Positions 24,152-36,617 of a stretch of 64,000 nucleotides of DNA are shown one piece after another (positions within the stretch are counted from its first letter, which is position 1; every line of letters begins with the position of its first letter). Under the pieces are notes generated by a model that had not been told where the DNA came from, did no database searches, and saw only the letters and a program-made list of their open reading frames with translations. Made by a program: the position numbers and the translations under genes. This stretch comes from Xenoacremonium recifei (taxonomy: Eukaryota > Ascomycota > Sordariomycetes > Hypocreales > Nectriaceae). Where the stretch lies: NCBI GenBank assembly GCA_012184525.1, contig WOFQ01000029.1, forward strand, positions 310,001-374,000, in the 5' to 3' direction.

Positions 24152-24599
24152 ATTCGCTAATGTCAGATACTTCGACCTTCTTGCAGAGTTTGCTAATCCT
24201 GAAGCCCAAGAAGGAGCACCGCTACGTGAGAGCATTGAACTGCGATTGGTGGTTTTTACTCCTGCCGGTTGATTCCTCTTTCGCCTTGGTTCTCACCACA
24301 AATCTGGTTTGGTCCATATTATTGGGTTGGATATCACGAAGCCTAAGGGGTTGCCTACTCTCTCCAGTGTTGGGTTTTATCGGTACGGATACGGGACCAT
24401 CCACAGGCCCGGACAGCTTCTCTAGGCTATCGTGCCCCTATTTAGTTTTATAGCTTGAGATGCAAACGATAACGATAGTTTTGGGCTGTGACTCTGGTAA
24501 ACTGTTGATTTGAATGTACAATGGACACCGAACTCGCAAACTGCACCCAATTTGGGCCCTAAAAAATGACGGCACTAAAGACCAAGTGAACCATATCGC
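24152..24599. other. Intergenic region
   Basis: About 0.45 kb between the decayed frame and the 3' end of the NB-ARC/TPR gene. No supported feature is seen. Confidence 0.4.
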
Positions 24600-27500
24600 T
24601 TATTGATACTTCGCTGTTATGAAAACGTCAAAGTCTGACGCCTCGGAACAAGGCTCAAAGTCCAATTTCCCGTTCGATGTATGGTAAGCACTCATCAAGT
24701 TGTTGACCATCTGCTCCACTTTCGACTCCTCATTCTCTTCGATGGTTTCTGCGCCCATGCGCAATGCTTTGGCCAGCATGAATTGAGTACGAGCTTGCTC
24801 TGCAGGGATCGCTGGGTATGCTTTTGAAATTAGAATGGACTCGCGGAAATACTCCCTACCAATTGGTCAGTGGTTGGCGGGAGGAACGAGCTCGACATGA
24901 CAGCAAGGGACGACTTACGCAGCTTTGTTGTAGTCAGCTTGTTCATATGCCACGCAGCCCAGTTTATAAATGACCATTGCGACTGCAGGTTGCTTGCTGG
25001 CTCTGCCTGGTGCACTCAGTGTGTCTCTCGCCTCGGCAAAAGATTTCTCTGCGGCTCCATAGTCGCCTTGCTTGAACAAGAGGTTGCCGAGAACAAGACA
25101 GGCACTAAAGAATTAGAAGACTCATTCACACTGCGGATGCGCTCTCAAACTTACTGCCCTGTCATCCACCAGCTGATAGTAGACTTGAAAAAGGCTACCG
25201 TACCCTTGAGCTCGTCGACTGATGGCATATTCTTACCGCTTTGTATCGCATTGCGTTGCAAGTTGTGCTTTACCATAGTTAATGAAAGATTGCGGTCCGG
25301 GGTGTCGGCTCTGGCGAGGTGAATTTGTGGCGCTTCTGAGTAATGCTTCTCAGCGAGGTCAAATTCGTGAATGGAGTTGTAGAGAAGACCCAAGTTGTTC
25401 AAGGCTGCAGATATGTCATCTTTGTTACCCAACGATCTGCGAACTTTCAGAGCTTGGTTCAAAGACTCCCTGGCCTTTTCGAATTTACCCATAGAGGTTT
25501 CAACGGTTCCGGCATTATAGTTCAACAAGCTCCAGGTTGCTTTATCAAAATCTTCTGGCAACGGCTTCGTTACAAGCCTTGATACCTCCAGCGATTACCA
25601 GCTGGAAATTCGCGTAGTCTGCAGTCTCGAATAGATACCTTAATCCCCAGTTAATCAGGATCAAATTGGATTCTGGATGAGGTATTTTACCACGAGCACC
25701 ATGCCATCAACTTGGCGAATTCTGGTGGCGCTGAGTATGTACTGAGGGCCGGGTCCTGTTCCGAATAGTGGGAGCTGAGTACAACGGCATGCTGGATGTA
25801 CCGTTCGCAGTCGTGCCACCGTCCAGTGAATCGCTGGCCCGTATGCTCTTTTGGAAACACATCACACAGAAGTTTGGACGCCTGCTCGAAAGCGCGTTGG
25901 CGAGCGGGTATATCCAGAAACTGTACAAACTGAGAGACTTGTAAGTCAACCTTTCGCTGCCGTGAACCCCTGGGGGTGTTACCTGGAATTGCTCGAGGCG
26001 ATGTAAGCTTAGCATCTCGGTATTGGGGTCTTTGTCAACCAAAGCAAAGTTCATCAACTCTCCCTCGACCTCAAGGAAACTAGCCAAGGATCAGTAGCTA
26101 GCTTGAAAAGCGGCAACCAACGTCTCATACTCATCAACAGTCTCGCAGTACTGGAGCAGCCCACGGGTGCGACGCGATGCTGACTCGTCCCAATGCTTGA
26201 ATAAATCCTGTGGAATGGCGTCAGGGGCGAGAAAGGCCAAAATACCAAGCAGGGACTTGGATTGGTGCCCAAGAGCGTTAAACGACATCGTCCAGTTCGT
26301 TCCGATCTTTGGCTTCATGTTGGGATATACGCTCGTGACTCCAACAACCTCTTTATCATGGTATTTCAGCTTGTTTCGCCTGTAGCCACGGAGAAAGCTC
26401 TTGATTGGTGTTTTCTGGGCACGCATCAGCGCTGTCATTTGAGCGATACCGATGGGAAGGCCGCCGAGCTCGTTGCTGAGTTCTGTTGCTGATTCCGGAT
26501 CGGCCTGATCTCCTCCTGCCCATGATGTCAAGTTCAAAATGCATTCACGTCCCTCTGCTTCAGTAAAGGGAGAAATTGGAATCTCGTCGTCGGTAGCATG
26601 ATATCCAATCATGGGCTTTCGAGTGGTGATGATGACCTTTCCATCCCCTCCTGAAGGCCAGAACTGGTCGAGGTCATCGGCTTGTTCCACATTGTCGAAG
26701 ATTATCAACCAACGGGATGCTGCTAAGTGCTGTTAGTGGTCTACGTTTGCGTGTTTTGGGAGCGTAGCAGTGGCAGACCTGATTGAGCAAGATAATCCCT
26801 CCATTTCTGTCGGGTCTCAATTCCTGCCTTATCTGCCTCCTCGATGACCCCCAGGCGACGCAAGGCCTCGTGACAACCCTGATCCAAAGCGGTTGTTGGC
26901 TCACTTCTCATCCACACAATGATACTGTACTCGGAGAAGGACTGATAGGCATAGAGTAATGCGATGGACGTTTTGCCCACCCCCGCGATCCCGCTTATCG
27001 TCACGCTTCGATGCTGTTCTAAGGTCTGGTGAATCCGGGTGAGAGCGTCTTCTCTGCCGTAGAATCGAGCCGGTTTCTTCGGCAACACGTATACAGAAGG
27101 CGATGGCACCACAGCCTCCCGTGCCTGACTCGATGAAGCGTCAGATGGGAATTCTGAATCCTTGAGAATATTAAATAGGAAAGACTCCGATTCCTGCAAA
27201 TACTGGATGCATTCTTTCTCGTAGTGGTCAATCTTTTTCCATCGCTCGTCGGAAGGTGATGCTTGGAGGCTATCAGACATGGATCATTTCAGCAAACAAT
27301 ATGTTCCCTCGTTAAGTTACTGTACCTAGCGGACCCCGGTCAAAAGCATCGACGATGGCACCCATGAAATCTAGGTGCAATCCATAAGAATAACGCAGCC
27401 GCTCCTTTGCATGGTGTGCCGGCACGCGGCCATCAGAACACCTAGAGTAAAACACGGCGCCTATCTCGCTGCAGCGGTGGAGCTTGTCGATGATGCGGTG

Positions 27501-27704
27501 AAAACTGCCTTCCGACCGGCCGGCAGTTTGTTGCGTTTGGCGCACCGACTGATAGACGGCCATGTAGAGATAAATGAGCTGCGATATCTGTAGCGTCCCT
27601 TCAAAACTGGCTTGATTGTCGCGAAGCTTGGAGCGAACAACAGGACTGTAGTCTTCTCGGAGCAAATCGTGCAACAGAAAGGAGAACTCGGCTCTGGCTG
27701 ACTC
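24600..27704 (-). pseudogene. NB-ARC/TPR (NLR-like STAND) gene with inactivating lesions
   Basis: Exons can be followed for the whole length. An N-terminal domain of unknown type (27327..27704 side) comes first; no ATG was found in its frame. Then comes an NB-ARC domain (26779..27261 and 25983..26719) with Walker A ISGIAGVGKTS, Walker B WLIIFDNVE, GKVIITTRKP, GGLPIGIA and a winged-helix-like stretch ending LSLHRLEQFQ. A TPR region closes it (exons 25691..25929, 25155..25638, 24919..25104, 24600..24855), with repeats such as AALNNLGLLYNSIHEFDLAE and KQGDYGAAEKSFAEARDTL. Fungal proteins of this class act in non-self recognition or programmed cell death. Two lesions are seen: an in-frame TGA at 26091..26093 between otherwise continuous sequence, and a frameshift near 25557..25566 just before PEDFDKATW. 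No intron with consistent phase removes either. Sequencing error or an unusual intron remain possible. Confidence 0.72.
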
Positions 27705-28770
27705 TTAAATGCGTTGGCGCATAAAATTATCTGATAGTGATGCCAATGCAGACAGATAATCACAGATTAATGTCAGTCACTTCATCACCGTGCCTGGCTT
27801 AGTCATCATGCTAGGCATGCTTCTGGTCTGGGGTCGTCGTATGTACCTCACATCGCCGGACACCGTTGTAACTGGAACGGGAGGTCTCTGTGTGAGTGTT
27901 CCCTGAAACATTCGCGCTGGTTCCCGGCTTTGAAGGGCCCTTCCTTGTCAGCCAACTCGAGGGTGTGTTTTGAGAGAATTTCTCGATTTTTCTTTGGAAG
28001 AAATCAAGCAATAACGAATATTTTATTTCTGAGGGCATAACAGTTGCTCCCCGAAGCCTTATGTACTGTGTAGTGTGTGCCACACCACTTATCTCTAGAC
28101 CAACACCACCCACGACACCCCAGCGTATCTGTCTTAAACTGATACAAGTTGCAGCTGCAGGCTTACACCATAATTTCATTTATACGCCGCGATGCATTAT
28201 TTTTTACGAGGTCGACTCGACTCCGTGGACGGCCGCACGCGATGTTCTCACTTCCGAAATCACACAAAGAGTGGCAGCCATGCGCAGCCTCTCGAATATT
28301 CTGCTTAGAACGTCAGTCATGATTTCAAGGTAGTTCAGATGTGCGTGCCTAACGTCGCAATTATTGACAAAACACCCAGCTAATTGCACATTCGAAAGCC
28401 GTGGGCATAACCGTGTGGCACAGCCTCGACTGTTAGCATGCTGACCAGTTGCCAAGAAAGTAATTTTCATTTCGGTGTTTAACCGCCAGTTATTAAGCTT
28501 TTCCTCATTATGAACACCAAGGTTAAAGTTTGGTGCTGCAGAATGTTCTACACGTGTTGCTCAGCATGGTGAAGAAATAGCCATAGGAGACACAGTGGTC
28601 TTCCGGCCACGATACCTTTATTAAATCTCCCTCGTTGCTCTGCATCCTTTTCGAACTTCCACCTTTATATAAAGTGGATTGTGACGGAAGTTCGAACGGA
28701 TTGGGAATCACCATCCACACACTTCCAAACCTCTCTTATCAACAATCACCGAGTCAAGAACGTTCTCACG
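27705..28770. other. Intergenic region (divergent promoter area)
   Basis: About 1.1 kb between the NB-ARC/TPR pseudogene and the small membrane-protein gene. A first exon of the NB-ARC gene could lie at its left end (ATG codons near 27805), but no splice joins it in frame. Nothing else is seen. Confidence 0.4.
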
Positions 28771-29674
28771 ATGGCCAATTATCTTCCCCGAATTTTATTG
28801 CAAATGTGAGTACTCCAGATTCAGAAGCTATTTTCCGTCAGAACGAGCAGCTGACCATGAGATCAAGAGTGCTCATCTGCGTGACTTTGGCCTGTTTCAT
28901 ACCACAAATATGGAAGGTATTCACAGCAGACGCCTTTGAGAGTATCAGCATTGGTTACGCCTTCTGCAATCTCATCTCCGCCACCGAACAGCTCGCGATG
29001 TTCTCCTTCTACATCATTGAAGGTCAAGATGTAACGGAGGAGCCGGTCAGCGTCCCTCCGTCCCTCAGCAACAAACTTGATCTCCTGCTCTTTGGGGTAA
29101 CCTGGTTATACCATCTCTCAATGTAGGCATTCACATCTCCCTCTCGACGCTTCCACCTTGAGCTGTTTTTTCTCTTTCTCGTATCCATTTAAAACTGACT
29201 CACTGGTGCAGGTTCCTACTCCGCTTTGACCTCTACTGGTCTCACCTGGGTCTCGCTATTCTACATCAGCTTTTCCTCATCCCCTCACTCTATGCCGTCA
29301 TATTTCTCAGGACTCTTAAGCGCTTGGGTTCGGAGGGATTAGATGACAGGCTACGACTAAGGAAGTCCTTTCTCAACGCACACCTATATCTATACACTCC
29401 GCTCAGCACGATCTTTGCTCTTGTAGCTCCAGTTTTTGAGTTGATTCGCATAGCCTCAGGCTCAGAACAGGCCACACTGAGTGTGCTATTTGTCCACCTA
29501 CAGTTTATCGCATTCATCTTCGTAACCTACTATTGGCTACATCGATTTAGGGTCGGCCAGGATGTTTCATGGGCAACTTGGTATGCGACCGGAGGATGGG
29601 CGCCCGTCAATAATGCACTCTACGCTGCAGGTCATTACGTATTGATGTTTCTCACTGGACTGCCGAATATGTAG
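28771..29674 (+). CDS. Multi-pass membrane protein, PQ-loop-like
   Basis: Three exons (28771..28805, 28862..29122, 29212..29674) join to 252 residues with about six or seven hydrophobic helices. The first helix pair contains CFIPQIWKVFTADAFESISI, resembling the PQ motif of PQ-loop transporters (lysosomal/vacuolar amino-acid carriers, SWEET/KDEL-receptor fold), and the C-terminal half has no obvious motif. The first intron is uncertain: GTGAGT at 28806 is a perfect donor, but possible acceptors (28860-28861 or 28866-28867) are weak, and translation could instead begin at the ATG at 28857. Intron 2 (GTAGGC to GTGCAG) is clear. Function and location are not determined; an endomembrane protein is likely. 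Confidence 0.6.
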
Positions 29675-29887
29675 CATGCCAAGACGAAGAACAATAAGAT
29701 TCAAGTACACCGTATAAGGTATACCGTCTAAGAATGTTTGCCCCTCGAGGGACTGAATATTTGGTGTGAAATATGCAGAGTTCTCGCATAGAATTAGAAT
29801 TAAATACTAATCAGCACTCGATCAGTCCGGAAATCCCTTTATCCAGTCATGCTTCTTGAGATAAATATGTACTCCTTAGCCCCTCCT

Positions 29888-32578
29888 TTACAGGGCAATG
29901 GCAAGGGCCAGGATGGCAGCGGCTCCCACGGAGCCAACCTGAGCAGCGCCGTTGACAACGACAGCGGGCTCGGTGGCGGTAGCAGAGCCCTGAGGCTTGC
30001 TTCCGGAGACGGTAGCGACCAGAGTAGTGGCACCGCTGCCAGAGCCAGAACCGGAGCCAGAGCCCGAGCCCGAGCCTGAGCCCGAGCTGGAACCAGAGCC
30101 GGAACCATGACCGGAGCCGGAATCACTACCTGAACCGCTGCTTCCCGACCCGGAGCCGCTGCCAGAGCCGGAGCCCTTGGTAGGCTGAGCACCAGCACCA
30201 GTAGCCGTAGCCTCACCCTCAGAGCAAGGCACAGTCTCGGTGATGTTCTCAACATCGGTCTCAGTGACAACACCACTAGAGCCGGAACCACCCTTAGTAG
30301 GCTTGCCAGCAGGGGCAGTCGTAGCAGCAGAATCCTCACTGTCGGTCTCGCAGGGAACCGTCTCAGTAGAAGTCTCAACATCCGTCTCGGTAACAACACC
30401 ACCAGAGCCAGAGCCGCCCTTGGTAGGCTTTCCAGCAGCGGAGGTCACAGACGCAGCAGCACCAGAAGAGGAGCCAGTGCCGGCGGCAGCGCCAGAGGTC
30501 TGGGTAGCCGCGGCGCCGGAAGTAGAGCCGGCAGCAGCACCAGAGGAGGTGACAGCGCTACCAGTCACGGTAACGCTGACGGCACTAGTGGTAGAGTTAC
30601 CGCCGTGGTGGTTCTGAGACTCAGTAGGGAGAGGAGAGGTAGCAGTGAGGAGATACTGGGAGGTGACAGCTGAGCAAAAGATGGCAGCGGCAGGAAGGGC
30701 ACTCTCTGAGAGATCGTTAGTACACTATTGAATAAGACGAGATTGGGGCTCTTACGCTGAGCAACATCATAGCCACAAGCATCAATAACGCAAGTCTCTG
30801 AGGCCTCGTAGATGTGGTACTGGTTAGAGTGAAGGCAGAGGCAGATGTAGTCATCCTCAGCACAAGTAGTCGAGGTGTACAGCACATCTTCAACACAGTC
30901 CACTGAGCACTCAGGGAAGTAGTCAGCAAGGTCGAGGTCATCAGAAGCAGCAGTGGTAGTAGCAGCCGCGCTGGAGGCAACGGTAGTGCTGCCGCCGTGA
31001 TGGTACTGAGTCTGCGTAGGCAGAGGCGAGGTGTTAGTCGCGGAGTAAGCAGAAGTGACGGCAGCACAGTAGGTCGCAGCCGCGGGAAGGACAGTCTCTG
31101 TGAAAGTGTTAGTGAGTTGAAAAGCACCTCTTTAGAAACAACTCACGCTGAGCAACATCGTAGCCGCAAGCATCGATAACACACTGCTCAGAGGCATTGT
31201 AGATCATATACTGGTTAGAATGGATGCACAGGCAGGGGCCGTCGTCAACATCGCAAGTGGTGGCAGTGTACAGCACATCCTCGATACAGTCAACTGAGCA
31301 GTCGGGGAAGTACGAGCTCAGGGGAATGAGAGCAGGGCTAGTGGGAGAAGCCGTCGCAGACGCAGCACCAGTAGTCGTGCTGCCACCGTGGTGATACTGG
31401 GTCTGAGTTGGAAGAGGCGAGGTGTTGGTAGCAGAGTAGGCCGAAGTGACAGCCGAGCAGTAGGTCGCAGCGGCGGGCAAAACAGTCTCTGTTCGTTCAT
31501 TAGCTCGTTGAAGAGGGTTTTTCCTTTTCTCAAAGGGTAGACTTACGCTGGGCAACGTCGTAGCCACAGGCATCAATAACACACTGTTCAGCGCCGACAT
31601 GAATCTGGTACTGGTTGGAATGAATGCACAGGCATGGGCCATCATCCTCGGCGCAAGTGGTGCTGGTGTACAGAACATCGTCGATACAGTCAACAGCACA
31701 CTCAGGGAAGTAGGAGGCCAAGGGAATCAGGGCCGGGGTTGTTGGAGCAGCCGTAGTGGTACCAGCCGCGGCAGTGGTAGTGTCGTGATGGTATTGAGTC
31801 TGGGTAGGGAGGGGAGATGTGTTGGTGGCAGAATAGGCCGAGGTGACAGCCGAGCAATAGGTGGCAGCGGCAGGCAGGACAGTCTCTGTCAATAGGGTTA
31901 ACTTTCATTCACAACACCAGATGATTTATACGGGGAGCCATAAGCTTACGTTGCGCAACATCGTAACCACAGGCGTCAATGACACACTGCTCGGCTCCAA
32001 CATAGATCTGGTACTGATTGGAGTGGATGCATAGGCAAGGGCCGTCATTCTCAGCACAAGTTGTCGAGGTGTAAAAGACATCTTCAATGCAGTCGACGGC
32101 ACACTCGGGGAAATATGAGGCCAGAGGGACCAACGCAGGGGTCGTAGGCGCGGCCGTGGTAGTGGTGCCAGCTGCAGCCGTGGTCCCGTGATGATAGGCG
32201 GTCTGCGTCGGCAGGGGGGAAGTGTTGGTAGCCGAGTAAGCAGAGGTGACAGCCGAGCAGTACGTAGCAGCAGCCGGCAACGCAGTTTCTATCCATTCAT
32301 CAGCTTGGATCAAACATCTAAGTCAGCATTAGAGCCTTACGCTGAGCAACATCATAACCACAAGCATCAATGACACATTCTTCCGAAGCGGCATAGATTT
32401 GATACTGGTTGGAGTGGATGCACAGACAAGGCCCGTCATCCTCCGCACAGGTCGTGGCCGTATACAGCACATCATCGATACAATCGACCGCACATTCCGG
32501 GAAGTACGACTCGAGAGGGAGAAGTGCAGCGGCTGACTTGACACCAATGGCGGCAAGCGCAACGACGGTGGTCTTCAT
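29888..32578 (-). CDS. GPI-anchored cell-wall protein with five tandem CFEM domains
   Basis: Six exons (32341..32578, 31950..32288, 31547..31885, 31147..31488, 30756..31097, 29888..30705) join to 805 residues. A signal peptide (MKTTVVALAAIGVKSAAA) is followed by five copies of an eight-Cys CFEM domain. Each copy has YFPEC/D-type starts, CLCxHSNQY, CVIDACGYDVAQ and LPAAATYC (LPAAAIFC in the last), and Asp residues lie just before the CLC, where CFEM proteins ligate haem. A Ser/Thr/Gly-rich stalk with two about 40-residue repeats (KPTKGGSGS) and a (SG)n run leads to a GPI-type hydrophobic end. All five introns cut after DVAQ in phase 1, so each internal domain is one exon of 339 or 342 bases. 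Such proteins bind haem or iron at the wall, or act in adhesion or host interaction. Confidence 0.93.
30034..30177 (-). repeat. Ser-Gly coding minisatellite
   Basis: Imperfect hexamer repeats (GGCTC-type units on the minus strand) encode the (Ser-Gly)n stalk of the CFEM protein. Copy number of this kind of tract usually varies between strains. Confidence 0.75.
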
Positions 32579-34901
32579 CTTGAAGCGAGAGACGAGTTAA
32601 CGAATGAAGAAGAGAGACTGTCGAAGCGTCTTGATGACGACTGCTGGCTGAGCACGGCAGAAGATCCCTCTGATCCACGGACCTGCATACAACTTATATA
32701 CCAAGTTACGGAACCCCAACTCCAGCTCCAGCACCAGAAGGGCAATTCGTCAAGTCTCGATCTTCTCGGCAACATCGGCTCATGGCAATAGTTGAGCGTG
32801 AAGTCGTAGACGGACTGGAACCGCTAGCCTTGTGGAACTGAGTCTCTCGCGTTCTCATGACCCTGCCCTGGTTCTGTGCTGGATTTGGGGTACTGTCGGC
32901 GAGTGTGCGATCCCGATAGGAATCTTATCTGATCAATCAGATAATCTCAGCTAACAAACATCTATCCACCTGGCCCTGGCACCCCTGCAGTAGCCCGTGG
33001 GGGGGCTCGCTTAGGAACCAAGCTTGATCGGAACCTAAAAGGTGATTCACTCTTCGATCCCGGGAGACCCTAGCGAGGATGGGAGCAGACGATCCGATTA
33101 GCTGCTCGGCCAGTCACGCCGTCAAGATGAAGTCCTTCAGCTTGCGGACATCCACCAAATTTCAACGGCTAGGGCGTAGCTAAGACACGCCGCTTGTTCT
33201 AAGTCGGACATAGTACGGGCAGAACAGGCTGTATTTCAAGGACGCCAAGAGCCGGAGAGTGGCGAGTCTACTCCGCAGAGCTTTTGTATATCCATAGACG
33301 ATGCCAAGCTGCCGGGAGTGGGCTGAAGGTCTTGCAACGAACCACATTGTGGCGAACCACCAGTTCTCCTTTGGAGCAAGGTCTCGGGTCATGGTTATCG
33401 TCAAGCTTCTTCCCGTTCCCGTTCCTGAGCTCAAGACACGCTATTGCCAGTTTGACTTTGGAACTTTCTCAACGGTCCGTGAACTGGGCACACTGAGCTC
33501 CGCGGCACAACGGTTGCCAAGCTTGTCTATACTTTGGCAAAGTTCAGACGGTTACCAGTTGTCTCTCAAGGTTAGGCTTATCCGTAGAACACTGAAAACT
33601 CAAGGCTTGATCCCAGGGCACGGAAGCGGAGCCGGAGCACAATGCGGAGAGCCGCTCCCCGTTTCCTAGACTTCTCGCCTGTTCTACCCCACGTAGCGCG
33701 TACAAGATTGAGTGAAGTCGATGCAAGCTCGCAATAGTTTGGTAGCCCGACAGCCTTGAGACCAGGGCTTCGGTGCGGTAACGTGGCATCCATGCAGTTC
33801 TATCCCTCAGATGATCTCTTCGGTTCACGGATACCTCCACATCGGCATCGTTTTACTCTTTCTGGCAAAGGTCTTCTCTCTATACGTAGACTTTCGTGAT
33901 TGGAGAGATTCATGTCTAGGGATATGCGGGTCAGTTGAAAGTACAATGGTCCTTCGGCCTGACGCACTCGCTAACACTCTCCGGCTCTCCCTTTGGAGCT
34001 TATTCGAACCTCAATCACTGCCTCGTGCCTCGGTACTTCAAAGAAGATGATCGCATGTCCAGCAACTCCATCCACGGATCCACGGCAAACAGAAGCTAGC
34101 AAGCCCCGCCACAACTCTTCGGAAGCTCGCTCTTGGGAGCGGAAATGTCTATTATATGGCGCGAGACAAGCCGGTAACTTCGGCAAGAATCACGGTTGGC
34201 CTCGCTTGGCGTGCTTAAAATGAAGCATAAACTTGGTCGAGCGGTTCGGGTCAGGTAGCCGAAGGTGCTTAACAAGATTAATACCGCATGAGAGGGCGAA
34301 GCGGAGCTCTCTAGGCTCAAAAGTAGACATCCGCTCGCTACGGTCGGCAAAATGAGACCGACGTAAGCGAGAACGAAGAATTGATGGTTGTTGGTGAAGG
34401 ATTGCGGGCGTTTAAGACTTGGGAAGTCAGACCAGACATTTATAATTGGGTTGGCTTTCTCACATTAAAGGGGCAAATAATGGGGATGATACGTGAAGAG
34501 AGGCCGCCAATGTACGTCAACAACTTGGATGCTCATGGCCAGATTTAAAGGGTCAGAAAGGATACAAGAGGACTTTTCATTCTTGAGCAATTGAAGTGAT
34601 TTGATGAAAGTGAGAATATTTACGGGGAAACATGCAAAGAATCATCCACATCAGGGTCGATATTGTGCTCTAGGGTAGGCAGAAAGTGCAATCTCATAAA
34701 CTCCTTCAACCCTTTCACACTCAAAACGACTCAAAATTTAGAATGAGTCATTGCTTCAGTAACTTATATTTGAAACTGAATTCTTTGACGTTCGGTAAAA
34801 TGATGCATTTTATGAGCTCATCTCGGGCAAGCTTAAAATGCTGAATCTCGATCGCGGGACATCCTATCGTACATTGTATGTGACCAGTGGACCGACCTCG
34901 A
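32579..34901. other. Intergenic region
   Basis: About 2.3 kb between two minus-strand genes: the CFEM gene promoter at the left and the 3' side of the persulfide dioxygenase gene at the right. Between 33.2 and 34.3 kb overlapping short frames occur on both strands without a recognisable family. No repeat structure was noticed. Confidence 0.4.
32693..32700 (-). promoter_or_regulatory. TATA box of the CFEM protein gene
   Basis: TATATAAG on the minus strand lies about 115 bases upstream of the start codon at 32578, a fitting place for a TATA element with a 5' UTR of about 80 bases. Confidence 0.5.
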
Positions 34902-36084
34902 TTACCACTCCAACCCTCCCAGCTTCAGCGGCAGATGCAGCATCCTCTCTCCCTTCTCCGTCGGCTTCGGTAGCCGTCCCGCTCGAATATTCATCTGCAG
35001 AGACTGATGCAGTAATCGTGGTGCTGCCAGCTTGGAGTCCCTCTCGCTCCTAAGAGCCACAAACGCATCCTCCGTCACACTATCGTTGAGATGCTTGTTG
35101 CTCTCCCTATGACCCTGCACATTGACGTAGGGCACAGGTGTGTCCCGATCATCCGGTGGATAATCATGACCAGTCCATATCTTCACGTGGTCCGGCAAGC
35201 CAAGCAGTTTTCGGCCCGAGTGGAAGAGGTTTGTGGCGCTGCCGCCGGGGAAATCACAACGTGCGGTGCCAATGTCCACGTGGAAAAGAGAGTCGCCGCA
35301 GAATACGTTGTCTGGTCAGTTGTGTTAGTCTGGGTAATTTAAGTTGCGAGGGAGTGGCTCACGTACCTCCGATCTTGTATCCCAGATGGTCCGGGGTGTG
35401 ACCCGGGAGATGTATAGCCGTGGCTGTAAGTTCACCAATCCTGAAAGTCTCATCGTCTTCGAACAATTTATCAAAGACACCCTCATACTCCTCAACTGGG
35501 ACTCCGTATCTCTGACTGAACAGCTTTTGAACCTGCCCAATACGCTTTCCTATCCCAATGGCCGGGGCTTCACATTGCACCAGAGCTAGGCGATGTTGGA
35601 GGTATGACGCGGCGGTGATGTGGTCCGCATGAGCATGTGTCTCGAGAATCATGTCGATTTGATACCCCTTCTCTTGGACAAGCGACAACAGTGCATCGGC
35701 AGACTTGGTGGTGATGACCTGAGTGGCTGGGTCATAGTCCAAGACGGGGTCGATGATGACGGCATGATTAGTGGTCGGATCAGCGACAATGTATTGCCAT
35801 GTGCCTGTTTTCTCCTCAAATTCAGGATGAATTATGGGTGGATTGAGGTTGCTGGCTTGAGTGCTGTATGAAGCCTGAGCCCGGACAATGTGACTCCGCG
35901 AAACTCCAAAGCCTCGGCAATTGGCCGAGGGGACTGAAGAGATGTGACGAGAGACAGGATGTCGAGTTGGACATGCAGTTGCATTTCTGGTGCTGTGACT
36001 AAGGCATCGAAGCTGCTGTCCTCGGGTTGTGAGAGTCTGCGAGCGCAGGAAACTCGTCTTGACCGGGGTGCGAAAAGACTTCAT
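34902..36084 (-). CDS. Mitochondrial persulfide dioxygenase (ETHE1-like metallo-beta-lactamase fold)
   Basis: Two exons (35367..36084 and 34902..35311; 55-base intron with GTACGT donor) give 375 residues. The first 80 or so are basic and Ser/Thr-rich without acidic residues, like a mitochondrial presequence. The catalytic part has the metal motif ETHAHADH, then GHTPDHLGYKIGG, GDSLFHVDIGTARCDFPGGS and GHDY, in the order of the ETHE1/Blh persulfide dioxygenases, non-haem iron enzymes that oxidise glutathione persulfide to sulfite in the mitochondrial matrix. It lies head to head with a sulfide:quinone oxidoreductase gene, which makes the persulfide this enzyme uses. A rhodanese domain is not fused to it. 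A plain hydroxyacylglutathione hydrolase is less likely given the CDFPGGS and GHDY motifs. Confidence 0.9.
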
Positions 36085-36617
36085 GATGACGCGGTATCCA
36101 CGGATGAACTCGCGCCTCAGGTACAGAATCCGAGAGAAGAATGAGGATGAAACCTCAAGAGACGAGATACGGGCCGAAGGAAATATGACCGCCGTGATGC
36201 CGCTCGTCTTCCGGGCCGTTCCGTCAGTCGGCGACCTGGCTGCCGGCTCGCCGATCAGAAGCCCGCAGCGGTGGCCGGGCTCCGGGGAAGACCTCGGGGA
36301 AGACCTCGGCGAGGTGGATCCCCGAAGCGCGTCATCTTTGTCGCGTCCGGCGATGCTGACTTGGGATTAGCTGATGAGTTGAGAAGAGCGAGGATCCGGC
36401 GCAGCGGGAGTCGCCGATATGGTGTGGTCTCGGGCCCACGTTTATCCGCGCCGATCGCCGACGATGGCGACATCGGGAGAACTTTGAGACTCCAAACCGC
36501 CTCCCTGGATTGATCGTCAGAGAGAGCCCGCGCCTCAATTCGCTCTAGTCGCCGTCGCGTAGCCCCCGCGATAACCTTATTCTGTCCCTTGACGACGCCG
36601 ACGCCAATCACATCGCC
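36085..36617. promoter_or_regulatory. Bidirectional promoter of the sulfide-oxidation gene pair
   Basis: A 533-base spacer separates the divergent start codons of the persulfide dioxygenase and the sulfide:quinone oxidoreductase. It is GC-rich with no clear TATA box. No gene is supported inside it; open frames on both strands are side effects of base composition. Confidence 0.6.

Noticed and set aside
32579..34901. A possible transposon in the 2.3 kb gap between the CFEM and dioxygenase genes
   Set aside because: No terminal repeats, target duplication or transposase-like frame was found.
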